From Betaproteobacteria bacterium (lineage in GTDB: Bacteria; Pseudomonadota; Gammaproteobacteria; Burkholderiales; SG8-39), in the NCBI GenBank assembly GCA_011391295.1, contig JAABQT010000001.1, forward strand, positions 1 to 23,917: a stretch of 23,917 bases of DNA. The letters run 5' to 3'. Below, piece after piece: positions 15,068 through 21,650 of this stretch. The notes under the pieces are model-generated. The model saw only the letters and a list, made by a program, of their open reading frames with translations. It was not told where the DNA came from and did no database searches. Each line of letters starts with the position of its first letter. The first letter of the stretch is position 1. The position numbers were made by a program, and so were the translations under genes.

Positions 15068-15850
15068 ATGAACGCTGAATTGCCAGTTGATCCAGTCGCC
15101 CTCCGCGAGGAGGTCAAGAGCAAGTATCGGGAGGTGGCCAGCAATCCCCACGGGGAGCATCACTTCCACACGGGCAGGCCGCTTGCCAAACGCCTCGGTT
15201 ATGACCAGGCGCTGGTCGACTCGATGCCGGATGCGGCCGTCGAGTCGTTCGCCGGGGTGGCGAACCCGTTCTCGCTCCGAACGCTGGAGCCCGGGGAAAA
15301 GGTGGTCGACGCGGGATCGGGCGGGGGTTTCGACTGCTTCGTCGCCGCCCACCAGGTGGGACCGCAGGGCCAGGTCGTCGGCATCGACATGCTGCCGGAA
15401 ATGCTGGAAAAGTCCCGCTCGACGGCCAAGCGCATGGGGCTCAAGCAGGTCGAGTTTCGCGAGGGACTGCTGGAAAAGATCCCGGTGCAGGACGGCTGGG
15501 CCGATGTCGTGATCAGCAACGGAGTCATCAATCTGTGCGCCGACAAGAAGGCCACGTTCTCCGAGCTGTGGCGGGTATTGCGTCCCGGCGGACGGTTGCA
15601 GTTCGGCGACATTGCCAATGGCAAACCGGTCCCGGCAAGTGCGTTGCGTGATATCGATTTGTGGACTGGCTGAATTGCCGGTGGCCTTCCGTGCGAAGGC
15701 TGGCGCGCAATGATGGAAGAAATAGGCTTCGTCGACATCCAGATCGGCGAGCCGTATGACACCTTTGGGCAAGCCAGAGGCGAAAAGAAGGCGAGACAGT
15801 TCGGGGTGTTCGGCTATACGTTCCTGGCACGCAAACCCGGAGGTCGCTAG
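15068..15850 (+). CDS. ArsM-like SAM-dependent methyltransferase, predicted selenoprotein with in-frame TGA (Sec202)
   Basis: Translation from the ATG at 15068 (good Shine-Dalgarno GGGGAGG 8 nt upstream) gives a class I methyltransferase. The SAM loop is DAGSGGG (81-87), followed by VVGIDMLPEML and a SNGVINL strand (150-156), then RVLRPGGRLQFGDIA. After DIDLWTG a TGA (15671-15673) appears to stop it at 201 residues. The same frame continues IAGGLPCEGWRAMMEEIGFVDI... to TAG at 15850, exactly completing the fold (260 residues). In ArsM and relatives this position is a substrate-binding Cys (GC-V/I-AG). Sec202 replaces it, with Cys209 nearby; a second ArsM cysteine (SNC) is Gly152 here. A SECIS-like hairpin follows the TGA, and selC lies 119 nt upstream on the same strand. 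Arsenic, selenium or another soft metalloid or thiol is the inferred substrate. Confidence 0.9.
15671..15701 (+). promoter_or_regulatory. Bacterial SECIS element of the methyltransferase selenoprotein (with its UGA)
   Basis: UGA at 15671-15673 is followed by 10 nt and a perfect 6-bp stem: GCCUUC (15684-15689) with GAAGGC (15695-15700), extendable by a G-U pair (15683/15701). The 5-nt loop CGUGC (15690-15694) contains the GU dinucleotide. The spacing is the same as in the UGSC element at 10166-10210 (stem begins at +11), an independent match within the same genome. Confidence 0.82.
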
Positions 15851-15954
15851 CCCTGCATTGATCGCGCGCTGACCCTGCCGCTGCAGAGCAACCGGGAAGA
15901 TGCTGACGCATTTTTCCGGCGCCTCGGCGGCGGGGCACCGCAGAGAACAGGCGC

Positions 15955-15968
15955 TTGACATGCATCAA
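15955..15968. promoter_or_regulatory. FNR/DNR-type operator (TTGAC-N4-ATCAA)
   Basis: TTGAC ATGC ATCAA matches the FNR/ANR/DNR consensus TTGAT-N4-ATCAA at 9 of 10 fixed positions. It lies about 36 nt upstream of the nnrS start codon. It would make nnrS responsive to low oxygen or nitric oxide, as known for nnrS in denitrifiers. The regulator is not in the window. Confidence 0.75.
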
Positions 15969-16004
15969 GCCCCTGCGGGCCGCGATTCGTAACATTGCAC
16001 GATC

Positions 16005-17150
16005 GTGATTTCCATCAGTCCGCCGACCAAACCCGTAGACCCGTCGCGCTTCGCGCTGTTCGACCTCGGCTTTCGCCCGCTGTACCTGCTCGCCGGCGCC
16101 TACGCCGCGTTGAGCGTTCCGATCTGGGCGCTGCAATACGCGGGCTGGCTGCCCGGCGCCGACATCCTGTGGCACGCGCACGAGATGATCTTCGGCTTCG
16201 CCTTTGCCGTGATCGCCGGCTTCCTGCTCACCGCGGTGCGCGCCTGGACCGGGCGACCCACGCCGACGGGACCCGCGCTCGCCGCCATCGCCGCGTTGTG
16301 GGTTCTGGCGCGCGCGCTCGCCTTCGTCTCCCTGCCGGCCGCTGCGGCGGCCGGGGGCTTGTTCGCGCTCGCGGTCGCCTGGGGCATCGGGCGCCCGCTC
16401 GTCGCGGCCGGCAACCGGCGCAATCTGTTCTTCATCCTGCTGGTGCTCGGCCTGGGCGCGGCGGGCATCGTGTTGCAGAGCTTTCCGCAGCTTGGCATCG
16501 CCATCGGCCTGGACGTCGTGCTGTTGGTGGTAACGGTGATGGCCGGGCGCGTGATTCCCGCCTTCACCAACAACGCCGTGCAGGGCGCAGGCGCGAGGCG
16601 GCACGCCTGGCTGGAACTCGGCGCGATCGGCTCGATCCTGGCGCTGATCGGGGCGGATGCCTTCGCGCGTACGGAGCTCGCCGCCAGTTTCGCCATGCTC
16701 GCCGCGGCACTGCATGCGGCGCGCCTCGCGCTGTGGGCGCCGCTGAAGACGCTGCGCCGACCGATCCTGTGGGTCCTGCACCTGTCCTACGCCTGGATCG
16801 TGCTGCACCTCGCCCTGCGCGGCCTCGCCGGCTTCGGCCTCGTTCCCGTAGCGCCCGCCACGCACGCGCTCACGGTGGGCGCGATCGGCGGCATGACGCT
16901 GGGCATGATGACGCGCACGACGCGCGGCCACACGGCGCGGCCGCTGGTCGCCGGGCGCGCCGAGATCGCGGCCTATGCGCTGGTGCACGGCGCAGCCTTT
17001 GCGCGCGTGCTGGTGCCGCTGGCCCTGCCCGCGGCAACCCTGGCGGCAACGCTGGTTTCAGCGCTGCTCTGGTGCGCGGCGTTCACCACCTTCGTGGTGG
17101 CCTACGCCCCGATCCTGTCGCGCCCGCGCCTCGACGGCCAGCCTGGCTGA
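16005..17150 (+). CDS. nnrS: NnrS family heme/copper membrane protein (nitric oxide response)
   Basis: A 381-residue polytopic membrane protein with about 12 hydrophobic segments. Signature stretches include FALFDLGFRPLYLLAGAYA near the start, LWHAHEMIFGFAFAVIAGFLLTAVRAWTG with conserved histidines, GRVIPAFTNNAV and GMTLGMMTRTTRGHTARPL. NnrS proteins protect against nitrosative stress and accompany denitrification genes. The GTG at 16005 was chosen because it gives the usual NnrS N-terminus and places the FNR/DNR box at a promoter-like distance. It ends 1 nt before the stop codon of the convergent SirB2 gene. Confidence 0.92.
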   Translation: MISISPPTKPVDPSRFALFDLGFRPLYLLAGAYAALSVPIWALQYAGWLPGADILWHAHEMIFGFAFAVIAGFLLTAVRAWTGRPTPTGPALAAIAALWVLARALAFVSLPAAAAAGGLFALAVAWGIGRPLVAAGNRRNLFFILLVLGLGAAGIVLQSFPQLGIAIGLDVVLLVVTVMAGRVIPAFTNNAVQGAGARRHAWLELGAIGSILALIGADAFARTELAASFAMLAAALHAARLALWAPLKTLRRPILWVLHLSYAWIVLHLALRGLAGFGLVPVAPATHALTVGAIGGMTLGMMTRTTRGHTARPLVAGRAEIAAYALVHGAAFARVLVPLALPAATLAATLVSALLWCAAFTTFVVAYAPILSRPRLDGQPG

Positions 17151-17151
17151 T

Positions 17152-17544
17152 TCAGGACCAGGGCGTCGCGTCGCGCGTCAGCGCCACTGCGACGATATAG
17201 CCGACTGAGGCAAGCGCGCCGCAGAACGCCGCGGCGCGCAGCGCCTTGCGTCTGCCCGGGCGCAGCGCGAGCACGCCGAGCGCGATATAGGCAGCAAGCG
17301 CCAGCACCTTCGCCGTGAGCCAGGCGTGCACGAACGGGGACTGGCCGAGGTACCAGACCAGCCACAGCGCGCTCGCCAGCAGAACCGTGTCCACCACGTG
17401 CGGCGCGACGCGCAGCAGGCGCGTGCGCAGCAGCGGCGAATCCGCCAGCATCAGCGCGCCGCGCGCCGCGAAGCCGGCGATGCTGAGCACCGCGCAGCCG
17501 ACGTGCAGCGCACGGACGGCGAGGTAGGCCTCAGCCGCGCTCAC
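17152..17544 (-). CDS. SirB2-family membrane protein
   Basis: A 130-residue hydrophobic protein with four predicted membrane helices. YLAVRALHVGCAVLSIAGFAARG and VVDTVLLASALWLVWYLGQSPF, followed by WLTAKVLALAAYIALGVLALR, match the SirB2 (invasion gene expression up-regulator) family pattern, including the conserved His in the first helix and the Lys in TAK. The biochemical function is unknown. The GTG start overlaps the end of the broken alpha-hydroxy-acid oxidase frame, and the gene converges on nnrS. Confidence 0.82.
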   Translation of the reverse strand: MSAAEAYLAVRALHVGCAVLSIAGFAARGALMLADSPLLRTRLLRVAPHVVDTVLLASALWLVWYLGQSPFVHAWLTAKVLALAAYIALGVLALRPGRRKALRAAAFCGALASVGYIVAVALTRDATPWS

Positions 17545-17960
17545 GACGCCCGATCAGCTTGAGCATCGTGTCCAGCGTCACCGAGCCGAACGTGGCGCGC
17601 GCCGTCTGGTCGATCTCCGCCAGCACTTCCTCGAGCGCCTGCTCGGCCGGCCGCGGCGCGCGCCGCGCGCGCCAGCATCAGGTCGGCGCCGAAGCGGCCG
17701 GCGGCGATGGCGCCGGTGGGCGCGATCGCCATCGGCAGGTTGGCGCGGATGTCGAACAGCTCGATGCCGGTGTCCACCTGGCGCACATCCACCATCACCC
17801 TGGGCAGCAGGCGCACGCGCTCGAAGGCGGCGCGGTTTTCGCGCAGGCTGAGTTCGTCCTCCGCCCCGCCGTCGAAGAAATCGAACACCGCGCGCGGCAG
17901 GCGCCGGCGCGCCATGCGGCGCAGGTCCTCGATGTTGAAGGCGCGCTCGAGACCGGACAT
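17531..17960 (-). pseudogene. Remnant of an FMN-dependent alpha-hydroxy-acid dehydrogenase, internally deleted
   Basis: The N-terminal ~95 residues are clear: NIEDLRRMARRRLPRAVFDFFDGGAEDELSLREN and MAIAPTGAIAAGRFGADLMLARAA belong to the LldD/glycolate oxidase/mandelate dehydrogenase family (normally ~380 residues). The sequence then enters a GC-rich run (ARAARAAAG) and loses similarity. The FMN/substrate residues of the barrel (including the catalytic His and Arg) are missing. In another frame after the GC-rich run, codons for ALEEVLAEIDQTARATF and a short tail run to a TGA at 17531-17533. This could be the original C-terminus, though I do not recognise it with confidence. The picture is a gene that lost its middle, or a local assembly collapse. 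Confidence 0.75.
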
Positions 17961-18031
17961 GGGACGGGAGTGTACCGAAGCGCGCCGGGCGCGCGCATAA
18001 TGCCGGCTTCATTTACAGGCACGAGTTCACC

Positions 18032-18988
18032 ATGGCCCTCACCGCGTCCCCCGCCGCCCAGTTGCGCACCGCCGCCCGCATCCGCGGCGTGCTCTCGCCC
18101 GTGATCACCCCGTTCAAGGCCGACCTGTCCCCGGACGCCGAGCGTTTCGTGCGCCACTGCAAGTGGCTGCTGCAGAACGGCTGTTCGGGCCTCGCGATTT
18201 TCGGCACCAACAGCGAGGCCAATTCGCTCTCGGTGGAGGAAAAGCTCACCCTGCTCGCGGCGCTGATCCATGCCGGGGTGCCGGGCTCGGCGCTGATGCC
18301 GGGCACCGGCCACTGCGCCCTGCCGGCGACGGTGCGCCTCACCGCCAATGCCCTGAAGATGGGCTGTGCCGGCGTGCTGATGCTGCCGCCGTTCTACTAC
18401 AAGGGCGTCACCGACGAGGGGCTGTACCGCTACTTTTCGGAAGTCATCGAGCGCGTCGGGGATGAGCGGCTGCGCGTGTACCTGTATCACATCCCGCCGG
18501 TGTCGCAGGTGCCGATCTCGCTCAAGCTCATCGGGCGGCTGCTGTCGAAATACCCGGGCATCGTCGCCGGCGTGAAGGACTCCTCCGGCGACTGGTCGAA
18601 CACCAAGGCGATGCTCGAGGAGTTCGGCAAGTCCGGCTTCGACGTGTTCGCCGGCAGCGAGGCGTTCCTTCTCGACAACCTGCGCCACGGCGGCGTGGGC
18701 TGCATCACCGCCACCGGCAACGTCAACCCGGGACCGATCGACAACGTGTACCGCAACTGGCGCTCGGCGGACGCGGACCAGCTGCAGGCCGGCATCGGCG
18801 CGACGCGCAAGATCATGCAGAAGTACCCGATGATCCCGGCGCTGAAAGCGGTGGTGGCGCATTTCGGCAACGACCCGCAGTGGCGCACCGTGCGCCCGCC
18901 GCTGGTGGAGCTGGAGCAGGCACAGGAAGCGGCGTTGATCCCGGAACTGAAGGGCGCCGGGTTCTCCATGCCCGGACTCGCCGGCTAG
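18032..18988 (+). CDS. Dihydrodipicolinate synthase/N-acetylneuraminate lyase family aldolase
   Basis: A 318-residue class I aldolase. GVLSPVITPFKADLSPD is the first strand, GLAIFGTNSEANSLSVEEK carries the carboxylate-binding loop (normally GTTGE), Tyr152 lies in YLYHIPP and the Schiff-base Lys182 in GVKDSSGD. These enzymes form or cleave pyruvate-type C-C bonds. The sequence is diverged from true DapA, and its placement with two SDRs points to catabolism of a sugar acid, hydroxyproline-like or aromatic compound rather than lysine synthesis. It is the first gene of a + strand cluster, with the next gene starting 1 nt after its stop. Confidence 0.88.
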   Translation: MALTASPAAQLRTAARIRGVLSPVITPFKADLSPDAERFVRHCKWLLQNGCSGLAIFGTNSEANSLSVEEKLTLLAALIHAGVPGSALMPGTGHCALPATVRLTANALKMGCAGVLMLPPFYYKGVTDEGLYRYFSEVIERVGDERLRVYLYHIPPVSQVPISLKLIGRLLSKYPGIVAGVKDSSGDWSNTKAMLEEFGKSGFDVFAGSEAFLLDNLRHGGVGCITATGNVNPGPIDNVYRNWRSADADQLQAGIGATRKIMQKYPMIPALKAVVAHFGNDPQWRTVRPPLVELEQAQEAALIPELKGAGFSMPGLAG

Positions 18989-18989
18989 C

Positions 18990-19673
18990 GTGCCGGCGGT
19001 CCTGGTCACCGGCGCGGGCCGCGGCATCGGGCTCGCCACGGCGCAGGCATTCGCGCTGCTCGGCTGGAAGGTCTGGTCGCTCGACAAGGCGTTCCCGGGC
19101 GAGGTGGTGGGCGAGCGCGTGGACTACGACCTGCGCGAGCTGGCGGAGATCCCGCAGATGGTCGGCAAACTGGGGACCATCGACACCCTGGTGAACAACG
19201 CCGGCGTCCTGTACTGCGATCCCTACGACGCGATTCCGCAAGCGCATGCCGCCGAGATCCTGACCGTCAACCTGCGCGCGCCGGTGGCGCTCATCGAAGC
19301 GGTCGCGCCGCAGATGCGCAAGCGCAAATCCGGGCGCATCGTCAGCGTCGGCTCGGTGGCCGCGTTTACCGGACATCCCGACCTGTGGTACGGCGCGACA
19401 AAGGCTGCGCTACTCAACATCACCAAGAGCTACGCCAGCCACCTCGGCAGGGACGGCATCCTGGTGAATGCCGTCGCGCCGGGCCCGACGCAGAGCGCGA
19501 TGTACGAGCAGCTCCCGCAATCGAGGAAGGACGCCGTGATGCGCGCCGTGCACGCGGGGCGTGCGTGCACGCCGGAGGAAGTGGCGAAGGTGATCCTCTG
19601 GCTGGGAAGCGCGAGCCCGGATTACGTGTCGGGCACGACGGTGGACGTGAACAGTGGTTCTTACCCGCGGTAG
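18990..19673 (+). CDS. Short-chain dehydrogenase/reductase (SDR)
   Basis: A 227-residue classical SDR starting with GTG 1 nt after the aldolase stop. TGAGRGIG (7-14) binds the cofactor, NNAG is at 69-72, and Ser122, Tyr134 and Lys138 (YGATK) form the active site. Asp32 after strand 2 suggests NAD(H). The protein ends SGTTVDVNSGSYPR. It is short for the family and lacks any targeting signal. Together with the aldolase and the following SDR it probably interconverts a hydroxy and keto form of the same substrate; the substrate is not evident. Confidence 0.87.
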   Translation: MPAVLVTGAGRGIGLATAQAFALLGWKVWSLDKAFPGEVVGERVDYDLRELAEIPQMVGKLGTIDTLVNNAGVLYCDPYDAIPQAHAAEILTVNLRAPVALIEAVAPQMRKRKSGRIVSVGSVAAFTGHPDLWYGATKAALLNITKSYASHLGRDGILVNAVAPGPTQSAMYEQLPQSRKDAVMRAVHAGRACTPEEVAKVILWLGSASPDYVSGTTVDVNSGSYPR

Positions 19674-19686
19674 CGTTCAGTTTAAC

Positions 19687-20505
19687 GTGGCCCTCTCCCC
19701 CAACCCGCGCCTGCGCGACAAGGTCGCCGTCGTCATCGGCGCCGGCCAGAGCCCGGGCGAAGGCATCGGCAACGGCCGCGCCACGGTGCTGCGCTTCGTG
19801 CAGGAAGGCGCCAGGGTGATGGCCGTGGACCGCGACCTCGCTTCGGCACAGGAAACCGCGCAGAGGGCCGAGCGCGAAGGCGGCGAATGCATCGCCTTCG
19901 AAGCCGACGTGACCCGCGATGCGACGCTCGGCGCCGCGATCGCGGCGGCGCACCAGCGCTGGGGCCGCATCGACATCCTGCACTACAACGTCGGCGTCTC
20001 CATCGCCGGCGGCGACGCGCCGCTCCTCGAGATCACCGAAGAAGCGTTCGACCGCATCAGCGCCATCAACCTGCGCGGCGCGATCATGGCCTGCAAGCAC
20101 GTGGTGCCGATCATGCGCGCGCAGCGCTCGGGCACGATCCTGATGATCTCCTCGCTGGCCGCGCTGGAGAAGTACCCGTTCGTCACCTACAAGGCGACCA
20201 AGGCGGCGATGATCGCCTTCACCCAGCAGGTGGCGATCCAGAACGCCGAGTACGGCATCCGCGCCAACGTCATCCTGCCGGGCCTGATGGACACGCCGAT
20301 GGCCGTGGACACGCGCGCCCGCGCGAGCGGCCGGCCGCGCGCGCAGATCGCGGCCGAGCGCGACCGGCGCGTGCCACTGCGCGGCAAGATGGGCAGCGCC
20401 TGGGACGTGGCGAACGCGGCGCTCTACCTCGCCTCCGAGGAGGCCGGCTTCGTCACCGGGGTGGCGCTGCTGGTGGACGGCGGCGGCGCGCTCAACATCG
20501 GCTGA
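19687..20505 (+). CDS. Short-chain dehydrogenase/reductase (SDR)
   Basis: A 272-residue SDR if translation starts at the GTG at 19687; the frame is open further upstream to 19654, but that part overlaps the preceding SDR. The glycine-rich loop is extended (GAGQSPGEGIGNGRA). Asp follows strand 2 (MAVDRD), the usual NNAG is YNVG, and the active site is Ser (MISSLAAL) with Tyr168-x3-Lys172 (YKATK). The C-terminus GVALLVDGGGALNIG is typical. It is only distantly similar to the preceding SDR, so this is not a recent tandem duplication. Role inferred as a second oxidation step in the same small catabolic cluster. Confidence 0.86.
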   Translation: MALSPNPRLRDKVAVVIGAGQSPGEGIGNGRATVLRFVQEGARVMAVDRDLASAQETAQRAEREGGECIAFEADVTRDATLGAAIAAAHQRWGRIDILHYNVGVSIAGGDAPLLEITEEAFDRISAINLRGAIMACKHVVPIMRAQRSGTILMISSLAALEKYPFVTYKATKAAMIAFTQQVAIQNAEYGIRANVILPGLMDTPMAVDTRARASGRPRAQIAAERDRRVPLRGKMGSAWDVANAALYLASEEAGFVTGVALLVDGGGALNIG

Positions 20506-20558
20506 CGCGCCGGCGCGGTTCGCCGCATCGGCCGCGAACCATTGGATTTCGAATCCAA
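20506..20558. repeat. Three consecutive inverted repeats after the SDR stop codon
   Basis: Immediately after the TGA lies the palindrome CGCGCCGGCGCG (20506-20517). It is followed by GGTTCGC/GCGAACC (20517-20523 with 20534-20540, 10-nt loop) and TTGGATT/AATCCAA (20542-20548 with 20552-20558, 3-nt loop). None is followed by a T-run. Possible roles are RNA stabilisation or a terminator-like structure between the SDR and the DinB fragment. Confidence 0.6.
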
Positions 20559-20578
20559 GCCGTGATAGGTATCGCACC

Positions 20579-20860
20579 ATGGCCTCCGCCCTGCGCACCG
20601 CCCGCATGCTCACCCGCTACAACGCGTGGGCCGACGAGGTAATTTTCGAGGCCGTCGCCAAGCTGCCCGAGGGCGAGGCCACCAAGCCGCGCCAGAGCAT
20701 CTTCAAGAACATGCTGCACACGCTCAACCACATCTACGTCATCGACCGCGTGTTCCAGGCGCACGTCGAGGGACGCGAGCACGGCTACCAGGCGCGCAAT
20801 ACCGAGACCAACCCGCCGCTCGCCGAACTGCGGCAGACGCAGCAGGAGCAGGATTTCTGA
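20579..20860 (+). pseudogene. Truncated DinB/DUF664-like protein (N-terminal half)
   Basis: 93 residues matching the first half of DinB-family four-helix proteins: MLTRYNAWADEVIFEAVAKLPEGE and FKNMLHTLNHIYVIDRVFQAHVEGRE, with the metal-binding histidine of the HTLNHI helix. Full members are ~160-175 residues and supply further His ligands from the C-terminal half. Here the frame ends at TGA just after LAELRQTQQEQDF, and the following sequence in all frames does not resemble the missing half. The TGA is therefore not a hidden Sec codon. Most likely a deletion remnant, possibly still expressed as a short protein. Confidence 0.65.
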
Positions 20861-20900
20861 TCGGCCGGCGCTGGCCGCGAACACACGCACGGGAGGCGGC

Positions 20901-21353
20901 ATGACACCGAAGTGGGCAGCGACGCTGCAAAAGAACATCGACGAGCTCGCCAAGGGCCTCGGCAACCTGCTGGTCGAGTCCTTTCACTACCTTGCCCTGT
21001 TCGCCATCGGCGCCACCATCGTCTGGGCGGCGGTGGTCGCGTTCCTCGGCATGGCGAGCAAGGGCCACGCGTCCATCGACGACATCCTGCTCCTGTTCAT
21101 CTACCTCGAGCTCGGCGCCATGGTCGGCATCTACTTCAAGACCAACCACATGCCGGTGCGCTTCCTCATCTACGTCGGCATGACCGCGCTCACGCGCCTG
21201 ATGATCTCCGACCTGCAGGACCACCACCGGCCTGGGGTCGAGGTGATCTACGTCACCAGCGCGATCCTGCTGCTCGCGCTGGCGACGCTGGTGATCCGCT
21301 ACGGCTCGTCGAAGTTCCCGTCGGGGATGGGGGATGAGGCGGTAAGGAAGTAG
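20901..21353 (+). CDS. psiE: PsiE-family (phosphate-starvation-inducible) membrane protein
   Basis: A 150-residue protein with four predicted membrane helices: HYLALFAIGATIVWAAVVAFLG, IDDILLLFIYLELGAMVGIYF, PVRFLIYVGMTALTRLMI and VIYVTSAILLLALATLVIRYG. The YLELGAMVGIYFKTNHMPVRFLIY stretch is a strong PsiE-family signature. Its function in the inner membrane is unknown; in E. coli psiE is induced by phosphate limitation. A Shine-Dalgarno-like GGGAGG precedes the ATG by about 5 nt. The stop is directly followed by the same 12-bp palindrome that follows the SDR gene. Confidence 0.88.
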   Translation: MTPKWAATLQKNIDELAKGLGNLLVESFHYLALFAIGATIVWAAVVAFLGMASKGHASIDDILLLFIYLELGAMVGIYFKTNHMPVRFLIYVGMTALTRLMISDLQDHHRPGVEVIYVTSAILLLALATLVIRYGSSKFPSGMGDEAVRK

Positions 21354-21365
21354 CGCGCCGGCGCG
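21354..21365. repeat. Second copy of the palindrome CGCGCCGGCGCG, directly after the psiE stop
   Basis: Identical 12-bp self-complementary sequence to 20506-20517 and in the same position relative to a stop codon. It is too short, and not followed by T residues, to be a convincing terminator. Confidence 0.6.
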
Positions 21366-21523
21366 TCAAGACCGTTGAGCTCGTCGTGGAGTGCGTGCCG
21401 TGGCAAACCCGTGCGCGCAATCCACGTCGTCGTCCTGGCGGCACCCGCAGAAGCTCTGGGAGATCACTTGTCGAAATAGCAAGAGACTGGGAATCGAGGA
21501 TCGGATCGTGGAAAGCGCTGGGA

Positions 21524-21607
21524 GAGGAACTATCCATTACTAGATATATGCCGGCATATGGCGCTATCTATTGGTAGATGGTTCAATCTACCTATGGATA
21601 GTTTCTC
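21524..21607. repeat. 84-bp nested inverted repeat in AT-rich intergenic DNA
   Basis: The 297-bp gap between psiE and the acetyltransferase holds no gene I recognise. Its second half becomes AT-rich and contains an imperfect palindrome. Outer arms are GAGGAACTATCCAT (21524-21537) and ATGGATAGTTTCTC (21594-21607), matching at 13 of 14 positions. Nested inside are TAGATA/TATCTA (21541-21546, 21565-21570), the perfect 14-bp palindrome ATATGCCGGCATAT (21546-21559) and the hairpin GGTAGAT/ATCTACC (21573-21579, 21586-21592). It could be a miniature inverted-repeat element or a recombination site next to the cassette boundary at 21634. Confidence 0.7.
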
Positions 21608-21633
21608 GCGGTTTCGTTTGCCGTTCATTACAC

Positions 21634-21640
21634 GTTAAGC
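21634..21640 (+). other. Integron core site GTTAAGC (5' boundary of the first cassette)
   Basis: GTTAAGC fits the GTTRRRY core recombined by integron integrases and lies 10 nt before the acetyltransferase start. I find no matching RYYYAAC partner upstream within 250 nt, so it may be an attI-type or secondary site rather than the end of a complete attC. Confidence 0.5.
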
Positions 21641-21650
21641 CGCACAAGAG

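Noticed and set aside
17541..17640. Sec read-through to rescue the alpha-hydroxy-acid oxidase
   Set aside because: The family sequence is lost upstream of the stop, in a GC-rich run, and the residual tail lies in another frame; deletion explains it better.
17961..18031. A sigma-70 promoter for the aldolase cluster (CATAAT near 17996)
   Set aside because: Only a -10-like hexamer is visible in GC-rich DNA, with no convincing -35 at proper spacing.
20858..20900. Sec read-through at the TGA ending the truncated DinB-like gene
   Set aside because: The sequence after the TGA does not encode the missing DinB half in that frame.
21386..21577. A 63-codon open frame in the psiE-GNAT gap
   Set aside because: No ribosome-binding site, no recognisable motif, and its end runs through the nested inverted repeat.
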